NCBI RefSeq assembly: GCF_910592395.1
Contig: NC_088322.1
Coordinates: 808,001-872,000, forward strand
From: Lineus longissimus
Taxonomy: Eukaryota > Nemertea > Pilidiophora > Heteronemertea > Lineidae
Direction: 5' to 3'
DNA: 64,000 nt
Shown here: in pieces, positions 46,216-59,400 of the stretch
Layout of the letters: every line of letters begins with the position of its first letter
How positions within the stretch are numbered: the stretch's first letter is position 1
Position numbers and translations under genes: made by a program
Notes under the pieces: model-generated
The model's input: only the letters and a program-made list of their open reading frames with translations
Told to the model about the DNA's origin: nothing
Database searches by the model: none

Positions 46216-47313
46216 CTACCAAGACGTATTGTCTGTGTTGAGACCGAGAGGCGACATGGTGCGCAAGCGGTGGATCCAATATGACTCTCTCGCGAGTCTG
46301 ATGGATTTGGAAAGTGGCGCCTCTGGTGGGGCATGTAGAAATTCCAGTACTGTGATAGTAAGGTCCGGTATTTCTGTGTGGGCATGGCGGTTGAAATGAT
46401 GACCTATGACATCCGAGTCGATTTTTTTGTTTATGCTATAGAAGTGGCCTTGGAATCTTTCAAGAATGGAGCGTTTGGTTTCTCTCACATACTGTTTGTG
46501 ACACCTTGAACATTGTTTGCAATAAATTAGATTATTGCTCTTACAACAAACGTTGGTCTTCGTTTTGTATGTTCTGTCCGTAACAGGACTGGATATGTGT
46601 CCCGATGTGTTGAGTTTAGGGCAGTAGCGGCATGTCCGAGGGGACAGGCAAGCGTGGTTACGGGGTGTAGGAGACGAATTGTCACTGGGTTGGCTGAGTT
46701 TTGCTCTGACCAGCCTGTCACGGAGATTGTTGGGTCTCCTGAAGCCAAAGACGATGGGCGTCTCGAATAGGTGAAGTGTGTTCCTATGTCGTGCCAAAAT
46801 CTCTGAATTCTCCTTGATTATTGATCGTGGGGCTGAGAGAGCCGGGTTGAAAGTGGAGATGAAGAAGAAAGAGGGTGTTTCTTCTATGTCCTGATTCTGA
46901 GTAGGAAGGTTAAGAAGTTGATCCCTGTCTTGGCGATGTGCTTTGATAAGGGCTGTTTCGATGAGGTGCTTAGGGTATCCTTTGCGAATGAAGTCATGCG
47001 CTAGTTCGAGAGCGTGTGTCTCAAAATCCCCAAGGTTGGAGCATATCCTGCGTAGGCGTATGAATTGGCCACAGGGGATGCCCTTAACGCATGAAGGGTT
47101 ATGTGCCGATGTGTACAATAGATAATTGTGAGCATCAGTTGGTTTGACGTGTAGGTCAGTATGTACTTCCCCGCTTGGTGCAATTTTGATTTGGGTGTCC
47201 AAAAACGTGACCATACTGTCAGAGATGTCTGCAGTGAATTTGATAGTTGGGTGTTGAGAATTGAGGGTTTGTACATATTCCTCAACCTGTTCCCTGGTGT
47301 TGGTGAACATCAC
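46216..47313 (-). CDS. Penelope-like element: RT C-terminus plus GIY-YIG endonuclease, 5' truncated
   Basis: A continuous 365-codon minus-strand frame. It begins inside the reverse transcriptase (SMVTFLDTQIKI, LHVKPTDAHNYLLY, GQFIRLRRICSN) after the catalytic residues would have occurred, so the 5' part is lost near 47313. A cysteine cluster (CRYCPKL) leads to the GIY-YIG endonuclease module: LIYCKQCSRCHKQYVRETKR, ERFQGH, HFNRHAH and ARESYWIHRLRTMSPLGLN. In the YVGET position the usual glycine is arginine. No internal stop. Penelope elements use this nuclease to nick target DNA for reverse transcription. Confidence 0.92.
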   Translation of the reverse strand: MMFTNTREQVEEYVQTLNSQHPTIKFTADISDSMVTFLDTQIKIAPSGEVHTDLHVKPTDAHNYLLYTSAHNPSCVKGIPCGQFIRLRRICSNLGDFETHALELAHDFIRKGYPKHLIETALIKAHRQDRDQLLNLPTQNQDIEETPSFFFISTFNPALSAPRSIIKENSEILARHRNTLHLFETPIVFGFRRPNNLRDRLVRAKLSQPSDNSSPTPRNHACLSPRTCRYCPKLNTSGHISSPVTDRTYKTKTNVCCKSNNLIYCKQCSRCHKQYVRETKRSILERFQGHFYSINKKIDSDVIGHHFNRHAHTEIPDLTITVLEFLHAPPEAPLSKSIRLARESYWIHRLRTMSPLGLNTDNTSW

Positions 47314-47324
47314 ATATTATATGA

Positions 47325-47640
47325 GTTTTTGATTTGACCTGCTTTTCAAGGTCACAGAGGTCAAATGGCGTAAATTGGTCATTTGAGTGTAACTATGGCA
47401 CGTTTCTTAACCAATAAAGCTATGAACATGACTCCCTACGTCATGTAACCTCGGACACCAAATTTCGATCTGATTTTGTACTCAACTTGGCCACCAGGAG
47501 GCCAAAACTAAAATAGGTAAAAAGTGCAATATCTCGTTTATAAGTGACTTGTTTTTGATGATATTCTTATGGTACTTACTCCAAGCAACGATACATCACA
47601 TGTCATACCGACTTTGTTCCAAATTGACATCGATCTTCGA
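47325..47640 (+). repeat. Dispersed about 300 bp repeat, copy 1
   Basis: Shares long stretches with 50865-51185, such as ACATGACTCCCTACGTCATG and AAAGTGCAATATCTCG. Non-coding. Confidence 0.85.
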
Positions 47641-49884
47641 ACAATTGGTCATGTTGCTCTGAGGCGCGACGATGAGAGCTCTCTTGAGTAGTAGTTGAGT
47701 CGCTAAGTTGATTATGTCAGTTCTTCGTCATTATTTGATGTTCGCCCACCAGAACGGCTTTGATACTCGAAGACAAAATCAAAAACAAAACTGCACATTT
47801 TTGCTGTTTGTAGAAAAACTTTAATAATATACAATGTAAACGTATACAATGCACACTTACACCACTTCCTTTTCATCTGACACGTTATCTTCATAATGTA
47901 TTATCACTTTATAAGGTAAGTTATGTTTTAGCAAGATTAGATAATCATAGCTTTAGCCTTGAACATGCATCACTGGAATGCATTGCATTTGCCAGTTCAT
48001 TTGTTTTCAACGCTGGACCTGATACTCCTCTGACTAATTTCATATCGCGTAGAGTTTTAACCACTGAGGCAAATCTGCCACTGGCCTAATGCATATGATG
48101 CTTACTATGTATGTCTGACTCGTGCCTCTTTAATGTAATTCTAGCAATGTTTCTGTCGAATCGAATTCAGATTTGAGGACAGTTTACAGACATTAGCCCT
48201 ACAGAGGGAAACAAGTTTCAATTAGTGTACGGTGTACTTTAAGATTAGGATCGCTAGTTGTGGGGGTTAACGTTTCTGGCATATACGTGGTCTATGTTAT
48301 GATAAAATATTTTGCTGATATGGCAGCTTACGAGTGCGTGTGATTCCTGTAGGATCTATATATCACTGGCAATCGGCCAACACGCTACCGTGAGGTATAC
48401 TGTTCTGTTTTGATGTTAGTTAACGTGCAGAATATAAATTGATTCCAAGAAGTGAGGTACTTTGATGGTTATATATTTGATTAGCTCGTGTAAAAGTCGG
48501 GTAGACTAGAGCTTCTAATGGGGAGTACTGGCTCTCTGGTGGCAGGGAGAGAGTACCTTCAAGGATCGTACCTATCTGCTAGGAGTAAATTTTGAAACAC
48601 AGCAATGTTAGCGAGCACTCAATATCACCGAGAGAAGATTCAGATGTGTTTTATAATTCTAATCGAGGAAGTTAACAATATTAGGTATCTGGTAATGAAG
48701 GGCCTAAACCTTGGCTTGTGCTTTCAAAACAGGGTTAAAGGTAGTCTGATAAACTTGCTAATACCAAACTAATATATTATTTTTCTTTGCCAGAATATTT
48801 CAGAGTCGGAAGCTTTCAATAAACTTGCTAACACTAGAATAATTCTTTCTTTAACCAGAACATTTCAGAGTCGGAAACTTACTGGTTTTATTATTAATTT
48901 CGGCAAATAATTTCGGCATAAAATCCTTAGGGTGAACTCCCGGAGGTGAACTCCCGGGCGTTGATATCGTGCCCTTTTCATACCTGTTTTTAACCTATTT
49001 CTTCACAGTAGACCATTCGGTCATTACTATTTTAGCTGATTAGCTCATTTTTCGGATTGCCTCATTGTTGCATTGTTATAAATTCTTGTTTTTGGGCAAA
49101 TGTTTCAAAGCAGATCCTTAATTACTTTCTGACTTACATTCTATAGATAGCCACTTGGCTACAATTCAAGCCTCTTTGAGCAGGTGAATCCTCACAATTA
49201 TGCAATATTTACAGGTATTTTCCAATAATATGTATCATTTGGAAGCAGAGCCGCTAGTGTGCGAGGCCTATGTGGGGTAAACATGCAACAGAACGTGCAT
49301 AGTTACATATGAAGAATGGAGTGATTTAGCTCCAAATTGTCCCTAAGTATAGTGATGAAGGCAGCGCTAGACATTAGGCTATTTGACAGGACGTGTCGAC
49401 AACCGCTGGCTACGCCAGTTTCCGACATACGAGACTCCGTCACGGCGCAATAAAGTTTCTTGTACATTTTTCAGCACAGAACTTTTTTCTTTTCGGTGAG
49501 TTTTACCCCTCTCTGCTGGATTTATATGTAGGCATAAAACTTTCAAAGATGAACGAATGATACATAAACTGTACTATATAACTGGCGAAATTCATGATGT
49601 GCTGAAAAATACATTGCATTCATTCGATCATTGTAGATCCTTTTACCTAGGGACGGAAAAAACCGAGGTACGAGGACGTATGTTGCGTAGCCGACTTTCG
49701 ACACCTGTAGGACAACCTCGTTTACCCAGGGGTCATTGCACGCTCATATGGTCACTCGGACTACCCCTGGCATCATGTTGAGCTAAAACATATTGGATTT
49801 GTCAACGAATAACGCTTGTACGGTGGCTGGGAAAGAACATCACATGATTTCTTTTTCTTCAAAATGAATTTTTTTTTCAGGAAA
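47641..49884. other. No recognisable feature
   Basis: About 2.2 kb without a supported gene, RNA or repeat. Confidence 0.5.
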
Positions 49885-50215
49885 TATTTCGATCGATGGA
49901 CATATTATTATCTCAATCGCTCGAGATATTATTTCGATCACTCGAGATATTATCTCGATCGCTCGAGATAAATAACTCGGGCGCTCGAGATAATATCACG
50001 GGCGATCGAGTTACGAAATCGAGGCCAATCAACATTCAAACCGAGACTACAACTTGAATCACACGATTTAAAGCGAGATAGGGGATAAAAATGTTCGTCT
50101 TTGTGTGACGTTTGTACATATCTAGGGTGCTGAATCGAGTGATTCAAGTTGTAGTCTCGGTTTAAATGTTGAATGACCTCGATTTCGTAACCTGATCGCT
50201 CGAGATAAATAACTC
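49885..50215. repeat. CTCGAGATA tandem units next to a foldback element
   Basis: 49890-50008 has several units of about 20 bp around ATCGCTCGAGATAATATCTC. 50008-50062 and 50138-50190 are inverted copies (sharing GATTCAAGTTGTAGTCTCGG). The sequence CGCTCGAGATAAATAACTCG occurs on both outer sides (about 49961 and 50196), like a long target duplication or a duplicated repeat unit. Confidence 0.75.
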
Positions 50216-50864
50216 GACCCCCAGATTCTGGCGGTGACGCGGCATGTGACGTATAGGTGTTTTGAATGGTAATCAAGTAGACCCCGGATTTAGAGGTTGC
50301 CTTGGGTATCTCTGTATATTACACTTTTTGGCTCACCGCAGTGTCCGTCGTCATCGTCGTCGTTGTCTGTATCCTATTTCAAAAATAGTGGCACGTTTCT
50401 TAAACGCTAGGTGAGCAGGCCCCGCATGCTATTTATAGCTCAATGGGATGTTGACATCGATTGGTTCCTGTGCGATAACACATGTTCTCAAGGTAAAACA
50501 TTTCGAGGGCAAAAAAACTCAAACAAAAGCCACAACGACAGCCTATTTTTTATAAAAGATTGAATAGTTGTCAGTTGGCTTTCTCAAGGTGATGAGTAGA
50601 TGTGTATGAATTTTTTTTTTCACCATCCTTGTTAATCTTGAAGTTATAAGGCGTAAATGTGGCATTTTTTCAAATTTGCGTTAACATACAGAGTGTCTCT
50701 GCATTGTGCTGCATCAGTCTATGCATGACTGTATGTCTAGACGAGGTTGAGACTCGTTTTCGATACAAATGGTAGGTTCTCCCAGCAAGCTTATCAGTAA
50801 CTTGTTTTCAATGATATTTTTATGGTAGGTTTTCCGAGCAAGGATACATCACATATCATACGGG
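50216..50864. other. Non-coding, fragments of dispersed repeats
   Basis: TGGCTCACCGCAGTGTCCGT (about 50329) resembles, in inverted order, sequence near 62900-62945, so both belong to one dispersed repeat family. No gene. Confidence 0.4.
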
Positions 50865-51185
50865 TTTGCGATTTGACCTATTTTTTAAGGTTACAGAGGT
50901 CAAATGGCGAAAATTGGCCGTTTGAATGTAATTATGGCATGTTTCTTAACCGCTAAACTTGAAATTTGGTTAACATGACTCCCTACGTCATGTAACCTCG
51001 GACCCCGAATTTCGATCTGATCTGATTGTCAACTTGGCCACATGGAAGCCAAAGCTAAAAAAGGCAAAAAGTGCAATATCTCGCTTATTAGAGACTTGTT
51101 TTCGATGATATTTTAATGGTAGGTACTCAAAGCAACGATACATCACATGTCTTACCGACTTTGGTTTGACCTTTATACTATATAT
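50865..51185 (+). repeat. Dispersed about 300 bp repeat, copy 2
   Basis: Second copy of 47325-47640 with about 10-15% differences by eye. Confidence 0.85.
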
Positions 51186-53456
51186 GTAGAATGTTTCTTA
51201 ACCAGGATGAAATCCTAACCACCAAATATCTAGACAGTGAGCACAATGGCCCCTGGCCGTTTCATTGAAGCTAGCGTTACCATTTATATTCAGGCTCTGA
51301 GGCACTCATATCAGCACCAACTGTCGGATGTTTACAACACTACACTCAAAGGATTTCTAACCAGGTCCGACAAAAAAAACGTCTTCTGAAATACATTACA
51401 ACAGGTCAAAAGAGATAAACGAGCGCGTTGAGTTCTGCTCCACAAAAACAATCTATCTTTGGATGCTCCGAGGTAATTCGGTACATTCCTGAGTTGAATC
51501 TTGCGCTATCACAATCCCATTTGCAGGGCGGGGTTTTAAAGGGCCAGTGCCCGCGCGAGTAATCAAATCTGCGTTGAATTAGGGTAGCAATCGGGAGGTG
51601 TTAGTGCTTAGCGCCATATACCTCCGACAGTGCCGGCAGATATGACAAAGCATGATTAAAACTAGCTCATTCGCTGCTGATCACGGGGTCATTTTGCAAT
51701 ATAGCGAACGTGCAATAGCAAAAAGTTTCTTATTTGCGGTGTATTGCTATCTCTAAAAAAGATAAGTTGGAACTATAAGGCGGAGTTGAGCATGAACATG
51801 GTAATGACTGTTGTTCATAAAACAGCAGAGGACAACTTCTACACGGCGGTGGCCATATCAAAAATACTTTAGCTGCGTGATTGGCGCTTAGCTGCACCCC
51901 TTTAAAACTTCACGGCCGGTCCATAATGCGCTGACTTCCTCTGTTGGCCAGACCCCTCCGCCAAAGAAAAAAACCACACTAATTACAGATAAATGCATAG
52001 GTTTATTTTGCAATATATATTCTCCAAGACCAAAGCTTCCCGATTTGATATAGAAAATGTATCTACACGGCTTTGTATTATTTTGAAAAATCTTGGTTTA
52101 AAAGTTTTAACATATGATCAAACTGAACCCCATTTTCCACCACTCCTCCCCCCCCCCCCCCAAAAAAAATTGTCGATATCCGATTTGCTTAGTTCAAGCG
52201 AATTTAAAAATGTTCAGTTCTGTTTTTACCCCTAAGATGGCGATGGTGTCGTTCCAGCGATATTTCAATGATACCTCCTCCGATAACCAACCGGGGAGGG
52301 GTTTGGACCACCTCGCTCTTGGTGACTTGGTCGTGAACGTAAACGCTTTTTTTGCAACTGGACCGATGTTGAACACGCTGCGTCGTGCGCTGGTCGTGCT
52401 TAGCTTGATAGTGTCATCGCATTAGTAAAACATATCATGGTTAGTGTGACTTGGCATGAGCCAGATTCTTCTGTTATTCAAAGCTGACTGGTAAAATATC
52501 CGTAGTAAGGCCAAAACCAAGCATTCAGAATGTTCGTGAAGTGTATTTTGATCTTCTGCTTCATATAGCCATTGCCTTAGTGCACAACTGAAGCATTGTC
52601 ATTTTCTGCATGCACCGCATGGTACACTTCGAGTGACAGCTAAGAGATGCATTCTGAAATCATGATACAAATGTCTTGACGGCAACGTCGGAAGATGACA
52701 ACTCACCGACCACTTGACTGTATCACCAAGAGTCTCATCTAAAACATGGGTTTGCAAATATTAGTCGACCAAACTATTTACATGCATTTTTAGCTTTAAA
52801 GGCCTAAGCCGTGAAATATTTGAAAACTTTCATTGAATTTGAAATGTCCTATTGTGGGAGACAGATAAACAGGATGTTTCAAAAAAAGGAAACTGAGATT
52901 AATTTGTTAATTTCCTGGACATGGCTAAATATTTTCGAAATTGGCCACCACAATTTATTACCCAATGATGTCCTCTTCCTTATAACACCAAACAATTCAA
53001 TTTACTATCACAGTGACTGAACACGAAAGTAAACAAACAACCATGGCAGAACTGGCCCTTTAAAATCTGTCGACGCCAATATATCACTACAATGTCTTCG
53101 GTTTATCATCAGTTTATTAACCGAATTTACGATAAAACATTTCCTATATCGGTTTCGGTTTCGGACTGCATCTCGATTGTGCCGTACAAGATACAGGAAC
53201 TTCAGGAGCATTCACGACTGCTCGGCCTTGGCCTAACGCGGGGAAGTATATTTCAGCCGTCAGCTCTAAACATACTCACAGTCACGATCTCATATAAGAG
53301 TTGCATCCTATCCAATGTGCAAGGAAATTCATGACATGATGTTGCCCATCATCAATTATAAGAAGAAGCCCCTAAGTTCTCAATACCTGACGTTAATCCA
53401 AAACTGCCATATCATGTATTGCGAAACTAATACCTAAGGTCACTTAATTATGAATG
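51186..53456. other. No recognisable feature
   Basis: No supported gene. A poly-C/poly-A run is at 52141-52167. The open frames are short and unlike known proteins. Confidence 0.5.
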
Positions 53457-56400
53457 TCACAAAGTAATAAATCCGGTGAATAACAACAAAGATAAAAACA
53501 CTACTGGCAATATAAAAGATGGGGTAACGCCCCTACTAGAATTGCAAAGGTTGCTTTCACAACAAAACGTCCGATGTGTCGGCCCTTCTCCGTCGGCGAC
53601 GTTTTCCTTAGCTGAGTGTGGTTTATCGCTGCATTTTAAGTGCTGACAGTTTCGCTCAATGACATGCGTGCCTTCTTCATTGTACGTTTTCTGCAACGAA
53701 AAAGAAGAAAGTCAACAATAGCTGCCTTCACGTCACGATTTTAGTGTTGTGCAGAAATCTTTGCTGTCCTAACTGGATTGTCGTTTCTGTCATCTATGCA
53801 GTGAGAGAGGACTTGCCCTTTTTTGCCACACTCCTTCTGGAGATAGGCCAAGCATATATGGGCCGTGACATTCCGTACCAACGGAGAGCCTACTGTTTTC
53901 ACCGTGTTTGTATTGGAAGACATCGATTATATGGGGTCACAATAAGAGTTTTAAGTTCTGACCACCCATCTAATTCTCCCAACGGCTTGTTATAGTGTTA
54001 TTATGTAGCGTATTTTGGAACTTTTTTCACGATTTCTTTTGTGCAACCTTTAACAAATTTTCTTACTGATTCATAAAACTGTCAAGATGTTTAGGTATGC
54101 TTATCAATGTAATACGAAACTACTTTTCAACAACTTAAACTAAACAATATTGTCTAGGACACGTCCGGCAACTCGCCTGAACGTGAACGTCCACTTCACT
54201 CTCTTTTAATGACATCACTCCCTGTCATCACAGAATGGACAATGGCACATCATTTACTTGAGCATTTCGAAGATCGGTGTAACTCTGGATTAATCATCCG
54301 CTTCAGCAAAAATCAATCAAATCTCACTGCCACGATCATCAATTAAATACTGCGTGCCCGAACAAACTCTAGGGACTGGTCAACATTTTATTAAAAACGG
54401 CACGTTTCAGATTAATTAAACCGTCCGATTTACGAGTTATATAAATTCTTAAGTTCGCGTCTGGGCACGACAGGCTCCAGCCAAAAATGTTCCTTTTCCA
54501 ACCGTCCAAACATGGAGGACGTCGATTGGTCATCCTAGTGAGGGTCATAGGATGTCGTTTGTGGTTCGAGCATTTTGATTGGCTCCGGGCATGGTCTAGG
54601 CCTGCTTTATAACATCTTAACCCAGGCGGAATCGTCAGATCATGTTGCAGGAGACCAAATAAACTTCATCTGACCATAATTGACATTCTTGTCTCCTTTT
54701 CTACAGGTAAGCCAACTTTTTACTACAATTTTCATTGGTTATATTTCACCACACCTTTAGCTCTCATGACGCGTCATACATGTACTTGATTTGAGTCTAA
54801 AAACTATATGCCTGCTGCCCAAATACTTCTCGAGTTGTATTTAGCTTATCTGATATTGACATGTACAATCTGTAGCTAGCTTTTATATCACCATGTGAAT
54901 CCGTTACTGCAATTGTATTTATATTGTATTGTATTGTATTATATTGTATTGAGATCATGTTGCAGGAGACCAATTAAACTTCATCTAACCATAACTGACA
55001 TTCTTGTCTCCTTTTCGACAGATTCTCGTTATAATAGTGTGAAAAGGTCAAACTGTCTACGAGCAGACGTGTTTTCTGGGGATCAACTCATAACTTAATT
55101 ACATGTAGATAACAGATCATCATCATCATCATCAAGTCCCTAAACCTAATGGCCGTTGGGGCAACGCAGCAGTGTTCACAATTAACCTCCACTGATTTGT
55201 TTTCAGCGGCCCGTATTAGCTGCTTCTTACATAGTCCGGCGCACTCCTTAAAGGCCATAACTCCAGGTTTTTTGCCATTTTCTGCTGTAAGACGATTTCA
55301 AAAGTGTACCTAACACTTTATACAATACAGAAAACCAAATGCAATTAGCTCCATCCATTTTGAAGATATAGCCAATTATGTGTTTGAGAACTTGATTACC
55401 TAATCAGGCTAGCAACTGGCTTGTTAGAGCCAGGCGGCGGGTTCAGCAAAAGTTGTGATGTAGATCAGGCTATCTGTTCATGTCATGCAATCATAAAGGC
55501 AGGAGGGCCTTAATTAATTATGCACACCTGGAAGTAATGTGTTTCATTCACTATGGTGTATTGCGTGGCTCCGAATTGTGTCAAGGATAGCAAAAAGAAC
55601 AATCGAATGACGGATGGGACCCATTTTCATGAATTTCCAAAGCCAGTTGAACGAGAGAGGAGGAAGCTGTGGATTCGGAAGTGCAAACGTTTGTAGTGTT
55701 GGAAGCCTGGGCCTTCGGCCAAACTTTGCAGTGATCACATTATCGATACGGATTATCACATGAAGCCGGATATCTGCATCCAACTGAATATTAAATGCCA
55801 CTTGTTAAAAACAGCTGTTCCATCTGTATTCGATTTGACCAACCCAACTTACATGCGACAGCCTCCAAAGGAACGTTCGTTAACCAAAAAAACGTAAACA
55901 TCAAGAAGTGAGTTGAACACTATTTCATGATTTATACACTGCTGATGCACACAACACTCATACTACCCAAATGGTACATGTCATCCACTGTACAGTGGCT
56001 ACACACCCATGTCAATTGCATTTAATGCCCGAGGCTGCTGAGGTCGGTTGTTGTACATAATGTGTAGGCCCTATTGGGGCCTGTGATACCGCATAGTGTC
56101 TTCTTGTGTTCCAGCCATAGCAAGGTGACAGCGACACAGGTAAGTGTCAGTGACAGCCACTGTCAATGACAGATTATTGTCATCTGACATCTAGGCCTAT
56201 CTAACGTTGCACGGCATTATATCGTCACATCAAGATGATTGTGCATAATACCGTCACTTTTCAATAGTAGTTCAGCGTCATGACATAACTGGCGATACAA
56301 CACAGACGAGGCGAAACAATATTGTGCAACATTAGTCTGTTCAAAAATCATACATGTTATGCATCTGCAACCGTCTATCAATGTCTTCTTTGCTATATCG

Positions 56401-59400
56401 GCAGGTCTGCCATGCAAATTGATTAACCACAAATTCTAATTTATTAACTTTTGACTTTCAGGCACTCCGAGCTGCCGTCCAAGACCCTCGTTTAGGCCTA
56501 CAGCAACCCGAAGTCCATGTAGATGCAGCCAGTGCTCACTCCTCTCACTCTCTGAACTGTATGCGGAAGCCATCTTGCTTTGTTCTGACTAGCCTGATCT
56601 ACGTCATCAAAAAATCCCTAGCGGCCACATGTGGAACTAATCTAAAGTTGTGTGTGGTGGGAAATTCAAATAGTTTAAAATTGAAAATTGAAATAACTAA
56701 ATAATGACTTTATTATAAGAATTTTTTTAATGTCTGGGATCTTGTTTTTTTAACCCTCAACATATTTCATGAGTATCAAGCATGTTTTCAAACCTAGATA
56801 TATGGCCTTTAATATCGCTATTAAGGCACCATCGTTTCGGTCTGCCCCGTTTCCTTGAGCCCTCAACTGAACCCTGCAGAACATTTTTTGCCAGAGTGCT
56901 CTTTGCACGGGTGACACGACCGAACTACCTGAGCTTTCTTTTCTTCACAGTTATATGCAATATTTCATGTGGCCCTATAAGTTCAGTCACTAGATTCATT
57001 ACCCTCACATTGCTAGTATGGGTAGACCAATGGATTTGTATAAACAGTCTCCGATAACCATTCATATCGAATGCCGCAGTACGTTTCTCAATTTCTGAAT
57101 TGAGCGTCCATGATTCGACTGCGTGCAGAAACATGGATAGAACAAGCAAGCGAAGCATACAGAGTTTCGTCGCAGTTGAGATGGTGCGGTCACACCAAAT
57201 TTGCTTGAGTTTTGCCAGCGCTGCTGTTGCTTATGCAATCCTAGCCTTGACCTCCATTGGTGAGCTGCATGCCTTCCTCGGTTTGGATTGACCCCAAGTA
57301 TGGGTGAAATTCTCGTACCTCTGAAACAAAAGACGACGGATTCCTTCTATCCAGATACCATGTCCTTTTTTTCGCAGGCTAATCTCCATGCCGTATCTCC
57401 CGCTTATCACCCTCTGTGAGAGGCTAACGGGGGACTGATGGTCAATTAGCGCTTCAGACATAATACTATCAAGGAAGATGTTGCACAGGGCAGGGGAGAG
57501 TAAGCAGCCCTGCCGTACTCCAACTGATGTTGGGAAACAGTCGCTGAACTCCTCCTGTCTTAACCATGCTAGTCTACGAATGTGTGGAATATTCTTCGGT
57601 TGAAGATCTGTTCTGCTGTTGATCTTCCTTTCCTGAAACCAGCTTGCTCTTCCGAGAGGACAGCTTCTGCTTGTGGTTGTAGGCGCCTCAGAAGTACTTT
57701 CAACGGAATCTTGCTTGGGTGACGAATAAGGCTAATTGTTCTGTAGATCTGGCATTTCGGTAAGTTACCTTTCTTGGGGAGTTGGAGGACAATGTATGTT
57801 GTCCAATCATGGCGTCAATCTCCAGTGCGGAACACATGATTACAGATTCTGGGTAGGCTTTCACGACAGGCTCACCACCACTAGCCAGAAGCTTCGCCGG
57901 TATGTCGTTTATACCTGGAACCTTTTCGTGTTTGAGGCTTTTAATTGCTGCCTCAACATCGTACATATTGGAGTATATCTGGGTCTGGATCATCATTGTC
58001 ATATGTTCGTTCCTTCAATTCCCGGAGGATGTCCTGTTCTGCGGATATCTGGTATTTGTACAACTATTTGCAATAGTCGTGCTAATGCTTGTGTACTAAT
58101 GCTTGTGTGCTAATGTAAAATATATTGTTAGTTGTACTATCTAGCGCACTACTGCGCATGAGTAATAAAGCAGAGGCTTTCGAATGGACTCCCAATCACA
58201 GAGTTGTTTATTCATTAACACAGGTTACCATCTTCATCCTTCAGCTCCTTGGCTCCTCGGTGTGCATCCTTCATGTTGTTTACTTTCATGTTGTTCTCAA
58301 TCCTGATGATAGCAGATAGCATGCACCAACATACTGTGGCATTGTATTAAAAGCACTGGGGGTGGTGGTGCTATATGAACACTACACACTGCATGGACGA
58401 ACGAATAATGATGGTGGTTTTGTTGGTGGTGGGAAGGGGGGGGGGGGGGCTTGCCACCAGAAACAAAAAAAGGGATTAACTAGGCAACCGAGGTGAGAAT
58501 TCTCGAATTAGCGTCATGTAGCCAATGTGTGAACGCCAGACTACATGAAAGCGGACCTCATTATTGGTTGGCATCCTGCCAAATTCGCGTTGTGGTTGTC
58601 GAAGCGTTTACACCATTCGAAAATGCCGGGTCTGGCGTTTACACCGTTGAAAATTTGATCCAGATTAGTTTAGCACGCCAATTGCCGGGCTATTTAGTCT
58701 GGCAATGATTGGAGGTGCAGACCCACCTTTTGACCCGGACCAAAATTTAGCCCGGTGTAGAAGTTTAAAATGTCCTAGGATAGAATGCCCGGGAAACAAA
58801 GAATTCTATTATGCGCTTCAATCTCTGAGCTATTGACTGTCAGGGTTTCTATAGAACCATATTGCAGAATACAATAGGGCCGGACACTTTTTACAGGGGG
58901 GCATTTGTTACTGTTACACCGGCTTTAGGCATGGTGTGGACAGAAAAAGCCGGGTTATAATGTTTATTTAGCCCGGCTACAGATGGCGCTTGTTGGACCT
59001 CTCCTCATTATACCGGTATACTCTGTAATCATAGGCGACTTTTACAATGTATTCGGTTGCACTATAGTTTAGATCTCACACTTGCACATATATTAGTACA
59101 TGACTTACGGTAAAATAAACTTATTTGAATCTTTGTGGAGATTAGAATCACACATATCAACACAAACCACGCTGTCAGTGTAACTTTTTCATCATTTTCG
59201 ATTTGCTATCGCCATCTGCCGCCATTTATCTATCGCTGATGCTATTTATAGCGCCATGACGAGCTTACGATGAGGGGGAGAAAGTATGGTGTGGACGAAA
59301 ACGGTATTGGATCAGGGACAAATTATGAACCGAGTTAAATAAGCCGGGTCAAATTTGTATGGTGTAAACGCCGATGGAACCATCGTAATACTTACGATTT

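Noticed and set aside
53741-53923. Minus-strand cysteine-containing frame near the Ly6 exon
   Set aside because: Not needed to complete the Ly6 domain and not in phase with suitable splice sites.
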